From positions 219,490,162 to 219,554,161 of the forward strand of contig VDFB02373365.1 in NCBI GenBank assembly GCA_007258455.2: a stretch of 64,000 nucleotides of DNA. Reading direction: 5' to 3'. This stretch comes from Sequoia sempervirens (taxonomy: Eukaryota; Streptophyta; Pinopsida; Cupressales; Cupressaceae). Made by a program: the position numbers and the translations under genes. The first letter of the stretch is position 1, and the number at the start of each line of letters is the position of its first letter. The notes beneath the pieces are model-generated. The model was not told where the DNA came from, searched no databases, and saw only the letters and a program-made list of their open reading frames with translations. Positions 57,821-64,000 of the stretch are shown piece by piece.

Positions 57821-59879
57821 TGTATAGGAGTTAATTTTCACCCCATGTGTAAATACCCATTTTCTCCTTCTCCACTTTAGAAAACAAAGTTCAAAGGCTT
57901 AATTCCACCTAAGCCTGCTACTTACATCCCACTTGGTGCATGTTTTGAGCATCAGTGGAGGAATTTATGTCAGGGACACCCGTGCAGCGTACAAACATCC
58001 ACATGACATGCTTACATCCCTAGAAGATTCCTATAGTTGAACCTGCAGAGGCCTTACACTTCTCATTGGGAGTCAAGTTGCAATGCCCCCTTCAGTCGAC
58101 CGACCCGAATATGGTTAGTTTTCTCCACTCTTTCTTCAAATTCATCACTTCAACAAGCATTTCATCTCTTCAGAACTTCTTTAGATCTTCTACAATCACT
58201 CCACAAGCTTCAACACACTCTTTTGCATTCAGTCCAAGCTTCATAGCAACATTCAAGCTCTCCATTGCAGAAAACACAACACTTCATCTTTGGTAGAGCA
58301 AGTTGGGAATGAAACACCATTACAACAGAAGCTTGAGTACTCTAATTTTCTCCCCCAAGCAGCCTAGAGTGCTCTTGGTGGAGGTGGTAAGCTTCCCTTT
58401 CTTTCCTTCTACCAATTGGTTGAGTTAGCACTTTACTATTTTGTAGTTTTTTTGTGCTCTTTAATACGTTATTTCTTTATCTCATTTTCTTGGCTATCTA
58501 TTGAGGTGGAAACACCTAAATAGGGGTCTGATTGAGGTAGGCCCCTATACAACCACCCAACATTTTCCTCTCTTCCTATGTGTAGGAGTTCTTGCTTTTG
58601 AGGATCCAGTTGACCACCAAATTTCTTGGTGAGATCATTCTTTCCCTTTTCACTCTTGCATTTCTACTGTATAATATTAGAGAATACTTTATTTTCTTAA
58701 TCATATCAGGGTATGTGCAAGATCATCATGGAAAAAATAGGCCCTTAAGTGGCAAAAAAATTAGAAAAATCAGAGTTAGGCAACTTGACGTAAAAATTTG
58801 AATAAGTTATCTATATTATTTAAAAAATATATAAGAATAGAATTTGTAGAAAATTGAATGTAGTTTCTAAACTACTAGGTTTTTTTTTTTTAAACAAAAT
58901 CTATTCGGTGAAAATTTAAAATTTCAATGCAATAGTACTTAAATTTCAGGGAAAAAATAAGAAGTAGGTGTTTGTCTGACCACCCTAACCACAATAAAAT
59001 GATAATATATTTTTATAAGATTTTGTATATAAGTAGGGACTCATGTCCCAATGTGATGCATATTTTTTTGTAATTTTTTTCCAAGTAAATAATTAATTAT
59101 GACTTTTTTATTACAACTTTAAAAAAATATAAATATTTGTACATCTAACCACCTTAACTTGGTCAAAACTTCATGAAATTCAATTTTTTTTTAATCCTCT
59201 AGTATATGAAGTATAGAATGTGATGCATGTTTGATTCAAAAAATGTGATACCATTTGAAAGCTATATATATTTTCAATCAACCTATCAATCAGACTTTAG
59301 TCATAATTCAAATAGAAAATGAATAATAATTATTTATTAAATTCAAAGTAAAGCATAATTTATATTGGTGGAAAGTTGAGAATCTCCTTTAAAAACCATT
59401 TTCATTTCATTAATTTTAGGTAAAAAAAAAAGTCATCAGCCACATACCCTACAAATACCCATCATATCGCCACTTTTTGGGTCATCATGATCCTGCACAT
59501 ACCCATCATTTTACTCCTTTAGTTAGTTAGCTTGGTCGTTAGCCTATTTTTATGGGTTTTACCTTGTCTCTGTTGTTGTCTAGCCATATAGACGCCAGCA
59601 CACTTTAGAGACACCAATGCATCATGCTGTCGTCCAAGGACTGCACTTCCATCCTTGGATAGAGAGCTCCCTGAGGCATAGTTTTGAACCTAAAAACTGG
59701 CTCACCTAGCCCCTTTTCAAAACTTAGGATTGCAGAGTGGTTGTAGGACTCTATAGTCCTCATCATTCTCATCCCTATACCCTAAATATCACATTTAGCT
59801 AAGGTAAGTTAGGGAAACTTTCCACATCTTGGCCCTCCATGACCTAGGGCATTGCACTGTGAGGTCCCCCTACCTTACA
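57821..59879 (+). mobile_element. 3' LTR of the nested element, carrying a TIR element
   Basis: TGTATAGGAG... to ...CCCTACCTTACA, followed by GTAAC (59880-59884), identical to 52489-52493. Without the TIR element it is about 1.26 kb, matching the 5' LTR. The frames at 58037-58296 correspond to those in the other LTR and are not genes. Confidence 0.9.
58709..59504 (+). mobile_element. TIR element family 1, copy 8 (796 bp), inserted in an LTR
   Basis: GGGTATGTG...CACATACCC flanked by ATCA on both sides (58705-58708 and 59505-59508). The sister LTR has one ATCA at the same place (53359-53362). Long subterminal form. Non-coding; the frame at 58592-58801 runs across its edge. Confidence 0.95.
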
Positions 59880-59884
59880 GTAAC

Positions 59885-60060
59885 AATGCCTCATACTCTA
59901 CCACATTTTTTGTGCAAACAAAAGAAATAGTGAAAGAAAACTTATAAGTGTTGCCACTAGGTGATACCAACAATATACCTACACTAGACCCCTCTTTAGA
60001 ACTTGCACAATCAAAGCACATCTTCCATAGTTCATCCTTATCAAAAAATCATGTAACTTC
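59885..60060 (-). pseudogene. Archaeal-type RNase H, N-terminal part
   Basis: Minus strand, upstream of the nested insertion: a WKMCFDCASS-like start (usual form FDGA.S, so the first catalytic Asp is kept), VGILLVSPSGNTYKFSF and TKNVVEYEALLL (usual NNxAEYEAL, with the catalytic Glu kept). The domain continues at 52488 after the nested element. In Tat-group gypsy elements this second RNase H is a known additional domain. Confidence 0.75.
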
Positions 60061-60900
60061 ATGGTCTATAGGTGCAGGTCACCTATCACTTTCTCTTGGT
60101 ATTTCTTCCACCTGAAACTTACTAATATCAGTATCTATAAACAAAATTGTATCATCCTTAAGAGAATGCTCCAACATATGTGGCACTTTCAGCTCTCCAA
60201 CCACATTGACGTCCTTATTATCAATTGGGAAAGTGGCATACGACATGTCACATTGCATGCTACCCCCGATGGAAGCACTCCACTTCCTAGAAAACAACAT
60301 TCCATAATTGGGTGGGATGTCTACCACCACAACACTCATCTTGAACTCTTTCTCTGGATATATGTATCTAGTCTATAAGCAAGTTCATTGACTACACCAC
60401 TCATAGGGACTTCCCCTGAATCCATAGCATAGCACTTACCATGGGTACTATCAACCTTTAATTGCTTCCCCTTTACCATCAATTTTTTTCTCTTTACCCT
60501 TCACATTTTCTTCTTTGATAAAGAGACCAACAGCTATACCTTGGTCACCACCCACTATTTTAATCGTCAAATGATATGAACTTCTAGCTTGTGTAGGAAG
60601 ATCCATTGTATATCTTGCAATTTCTTTATCTGAAATTCTCCTCAAGGACACATCTCCTTCAACTACTTCTAATGTGTACACTTTGTTATCACTATCATAT
60701 TTTTTAGAGAGAAATTGTTAGTGATATGTATTGGTGATATTCCTTTGGTCATCCACATCCATTTCATGAGACTCCAAATCACATGAGCATTCATTATTAG
60801 CAAAATTAGAGCCATCCATAATCATATTAGTGTCAACATCATCCTCACTAGATTGATCTCAGTCTTTAGGTACATCTTCTTCAACTTCAACTAACTATAC
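60061..60900 (-). pseudogene. Protease-like region of the Tat-type element
   Basis: Two clean minus-strand pieces: 60451-60681 (YTLEVVEGDVSLRRIS, YHLTIKIVGGDQ) and 60079-60339 (MSVVVVDIPPNYGMLFSRKW, QCDMSYATFPIDNK). The second is characteristic of the C-terminal flap of retropepsins in plant Tat-group polyproteins. The DTG/DSG active site that should lie between them is not readable because of frameshifts and changes. Not functional. Confidence 0.6.
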
Positions 60901-63350
60901 AACTACACATTGATGAGGAGAATGTGGCATTTGACACACCATGCACCAAGCAGTCTCATCAACAAAATTTCTTGAATTTTTCTGCAAAGGATCTAGAGGA
61001 TCCTTGTTTTGAGCATTTTTTGATTGTTAGGAATGATCTTCCCATTATTCCAGTTTGCATTGTATGAATGATCCTATAACTAAGGAGGCCTTTCACTCTT
61101 ATGATATTTGTACCTTTCATTTATTAGACCTTTCTCTTGCCTGGAAATTTTTTTCTTAGATCTTTCATGGTACGAGTAAAACTGTTAATCTTATCCCCAA
61201 GAGAACCTCCTTTAGCGCTAGATTTTTTATCCTCTCTTTGGATTCTTGAGGATTTTTACATCATCCCTTCTCCCAACTTTTCCAGTTGCTCTATTGATAC
61301 TATCAATATGGATGGCCATCTTATAAGCCTCTCTCAATGTTTGAGGATTTTTATCCAACAAACGATAACTCATCTTTGCATCAAAGAGATTGCAATAGTT
61401 CACTAGGAATACATTATCATTCAATCTCAAATGAGGGAGTAATAATTTAATGGCATTTTGAAATATCATATTGAACTGAGCCACACTCTCATTTGAACTT
61501 TTAACAATATTATTAAATTAATTCAAAAGAAACCTTGAATCAATTTTATCACCATACAACTCTCTAAACATCCTTTAAATTCCTTTGAAGATCCAATACT
61601 TGTAGTAGGAAAAATTCTATACTACTCTCTAACATCCTTAGTGAGTAATTGCATGAATAAATTCACCATTACATCCTTAGCTTCTACCTCAAATTCATCC
61701 ATGAGATTAGCAAAGGCTTTGAGATGGTCCTCACTACTTAAGGCATTGTTACCAGAGAATTTGACCAAGGTAGGCCTAAAATCCTTAGGAAATGGATTAG
61801 GATATCCTAGAATCCTAGTGAAGCACAACTGTTGATATCTTTCCAATTGCGTTGGTCTCCTGGTACCTTGGTCTCTATGAAAATTTCTAGGCTCATCATC
61901 CTTTTAGTCATTATATTGATTCTTATCTTTACCTTTTCCATCTCCACCATTACTACCACCTCCCTTCTTCTTTCCATCACTATCTTTAGCATAAGAATTC
62001 TTGTTTTTGTCATTACCACCACCTCCACTAGGAATATGTCCCTTGGACTTATTTTTTGATTCATTGTTAGTCTGTCCAAAGCTTGAAGCTATTGGATCAG
62101 GTATGGAGATCTCAAGGAAAGATATATTTTTGGCTATTTCTGCATTTGCAACTTCAATTTAAGATTTCATTAAATCTTGTTACAATTGGTCATTTACTAG
62201 TTGCAATATCAAGATATCTGGGTTAGTGGGTGTAGTTGATGGAGTAGGATCAATCTTAACATTTTAGGTGGAAGCATTACTAGTTGTTGTATTGGTACCT
62301 GTATTGGTGTTGATATTTAAAGTATTAAAGGTAGTTTTCTTTGGCTAATCAATGGGCTTCTTCCCATGATCTATAAATTGTGATTTCTTAGCGGCATTAA
62401 ATGGTCTAAGGCTTTGGTGGTTGCAATGGATGTGGTATAAGTATTTGTAGTAGAGGTTCCCATTTGGATGGTCACCTTAGGTGGATCACGAGTTATTATA
62501 GCAACAAACTTAGAAGCATTTTTGTACAGTGCTTTCTTCTTTGCATCTTCTCTCATCTTTTCTAGTTTTTTCCTCTGAGCATCCATTTTTTGCATCTTAA
62601 CCTTGATTCTACCTACCTTTTCTTTTAACTCCTTTGCTATTTTTTCTTCCAACTCCATGAGCATACATTCTTCTTCTTCTTCTTTAAACCTAAGTTCTTC
62701 CTCTTCTAAGGTTTGCATATCTTTGTCTATATCTTCCTCATCTTCCATAATATCTCTAAACTCACTTGGCTCAAGGGTAAAGAAAACAAGATTAGTTGGT
62801 TCTCCCTGAAGAGAAAGGTGTACTTATACATTAGTGGATTTAGCTTTGGGATTAAAATTACCTCCCTTAAAGACAGATCGAACTCTAGAAGTTGAGAATT
62901 TGGAAACCTCTTATTATTTTCACACAATTCCCACCTATCTTCTTCTCTTGAGACATCAAGTTCATTATCAAAATATTCCTCAGTGATAAAACTCCCCTGA
63001 TTTACATTAGGAACCTGAACTTCATGTGCTTATTCATGAATATTTTCACTATTTACTTCATTATTAAAAGTAGGAGATGCATCAATGAGAATTTCAGTAG
63101 ACTTACTTGATTCAACACATTTCTTCACCCAGGTTGGTTGCTTGTCCTTCAAATGCTCAGACTCCATCTTCTGTTCAGGATGCTTGTTTGTGTAACTTAT
63201 GGTCTTTCTCATACTATCAAATTGTCTTCCAGAATTATCTTTCTCACCTTCTCTCTTGGAATTTAGTTTTGCACTAGCATGAGAGACTTCAGATTCACCA
63301 CCCAGGATACTAGGAAATAGAAATTTATCACTATGGGGTTGTACTTGCAA
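60901..63350 (-). pseudogene. gag of the Tat-type Ty3/gypsy element, decayed
   Basis: Minus strand from an ATG at 63350, in pieces shifted against each other (63030-63350, 62727-62927, 62371-62748, 61807-62079, 61622-61846, 61227-61484). The N-terminal part is acidic with a long Glu/Lys coiled coil (EEEELRFKEEEEECML; 62371-62748). The capsid-like Retrotrans_gag domain runs through DFRPTLVKFSG, LSSEDHLKAFANLMDEF, VAQFNMIFQNAIK-type and LREAYKMAIHIDSINRATGK. A zinc knuckle at 60907-60945 reads WCMVCQMPHSPHQC (C-x2-C-x3-H-x4-C). Gag forms the particle in this family. At least four frameshifts and many stops are present. Confidence 0.75.
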
Positions 63351-63533
63351 TATTAGAGAAGAATTTGAACATTACCCAACACAAGGTGGAGGAATGAACG
63401 AGAATTTGAAGAATAAAACTAGATGTGACTTATAGGATGAAAATTTAAACCAATTTCTCTCCAACCAGTCAAGAACACTTAAATATTTGACTTTGACTAT
63501 ACCAAATCTTAACTAGAGATGTTGGACTTGCAA

Positions 63534-63553
63534 TGTCCCTAGCAGAGTCGCTA
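63534..63553 (-). other. Primer binding site of the Tat-type element
   Basis: On the minus strand TAGCGACTCTGCTAGGGACA, close to the TGGCGACTCTGCTGGGGA-type site I associate with Tat-group gypsy elements. It lies between the presumed LTR end (63560) and gag. Confidence 0.6.
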
Positions 63554-63559
63554 ATCTAT

Positions 63560-64000
63560 TGGTTATTTTTCTTAGAACCAAACTTGATCTCACCCAATAC
63601 CTATGAAATTTCCACAATCTAATGATATGCATAGGTATGGATTGGCCAACACAAAAGTAAAGTATTACTAAACCTCTACTTCTATTCTTCGAGCTCTGTG
63701 AAACCCAGGAGGGTGATCCTGACAATGTTTATATGATACTCTCAAGTCACTTTATCATGAACATTGAAACTAATAGATCCATTCCAATCAGATGCAAATA
63801 GAAAAAATTCCTCAAGGATTCAGATTAACCTTCAACAAATTAGTATCTAAAGCTATGAATGAATGGTACTTCCTACCATTTTACTGCAAATGCAAGTGTG
63901 TCAAAAATTGTAAGTTAAGGTTTGTGTTCTTTGTCAGGTATGGGTAGGCTCACTAACTTCAAAGATAACCAAATAAATGGATCAATGCCTTATCTATGGG
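63560..64000 (-). mobile_element. Partial 5' LTR of the Tat-type element, cut by the window end
   Basis: Sequence just upstream of the primer site on the minus strand. A CA end falls at 63560-63561. The LTR must extend beyond 64000. No second copy of this sequence is seen elsewhere in the window, so the 3' LTR is missing, rearranged or lost. The frame at 63513-63725 is not a gene. Confidence 0.4.

Noticed and set aside
13408..59504. Regular recurrence of an 0.8-kb block read as a segmental or satellite repeat
   Set aside because: The copies are in both orientations, dispersed, and each has its own 4-bp duplication, which is transposition, not tandem amplification.

Overview
The window looks like nuclear intergenic DNA of a seed plant with a large, repeat-rich genome. 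A gymnosperm is my guess from the style of the elements, but nothing here proves it. I find no intact host gene, no tRNA or rRNA gene and no CRISPR array. Almost all that can be recognised is transposable elements, most of them inserted into one another. Because several old repeats are present twice, the sister copy often shows the empty site, so the insertion history can be read directly.

Layout. 1-2.2 kb: 3' end of a plus-strand Ty3/gypsy element with its LTR. 2.2-5.05 kb: a copia RNase H scrap fused to a dispersed repeat (unit B). 5.06-15.15 kb: an old copia-derived unit (unit A) split by a solo LTR (5866-9660, target duplication AAAAC), a short LTR element without pol (9720-13336) and a TIR element. 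15.15-18.1 kb: LTR-like sequence carrying two TIR elements. 18.1-19.85 kb: two more TIR elements of two families. 20.1-22.2 kb: a plus-strand copia LTR and decayed gag with several zinc knuckles. 22.4-24.2 kb: second copy of unit A, free of the three insertions seen in the first. 24.2-37.7 kb: second copy of unit B, split by a 10.8-kb minus-strand LTR element without pol (25553-36397). 37.7-43.5 kb: sparse DNA with a SINE (13-bp target duplication) and two TIR elements. 43.5-64 kb: a decayed minus-strand Ty3/gypsy element of the Tat type (partial LTR, PBS, gag, protease-like region, archaeal-type RNase H, RT, RNase H, integrase) and a roughly 980-codon accessory ORF. It is interrupted by a pol-less LTR element (52494-59879, target duplication GTAAC) and by TIR elements.

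The best candidate for something undescribed is a family of about 0.8-kb TIR elements: eight full-length copies, about a tenth of the window. They have GGGTATGTG...CACATACCC ends and 4-bp target duplications of variable sequence. Three lines of evidence support the 4-bp length: seven of eight duplications are perfect, an empty site exists in the sister LTR of the 52.5-59.9 kb element, and removing one copy plus 4 bp restores the RT reading frame. A second TIR family (18987-19844) also shows a 4-bp duplication. This target size is unusual for plant DNA transposons (hAT 8, Mutator 9-11, CACTA 3, Harbinger 3, mariner 2).

No element here appears able to move by itself: every coding region carries stops, frameshifts or lost catalytic residues. 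All boundaries were read by eye, without alignment or database search.
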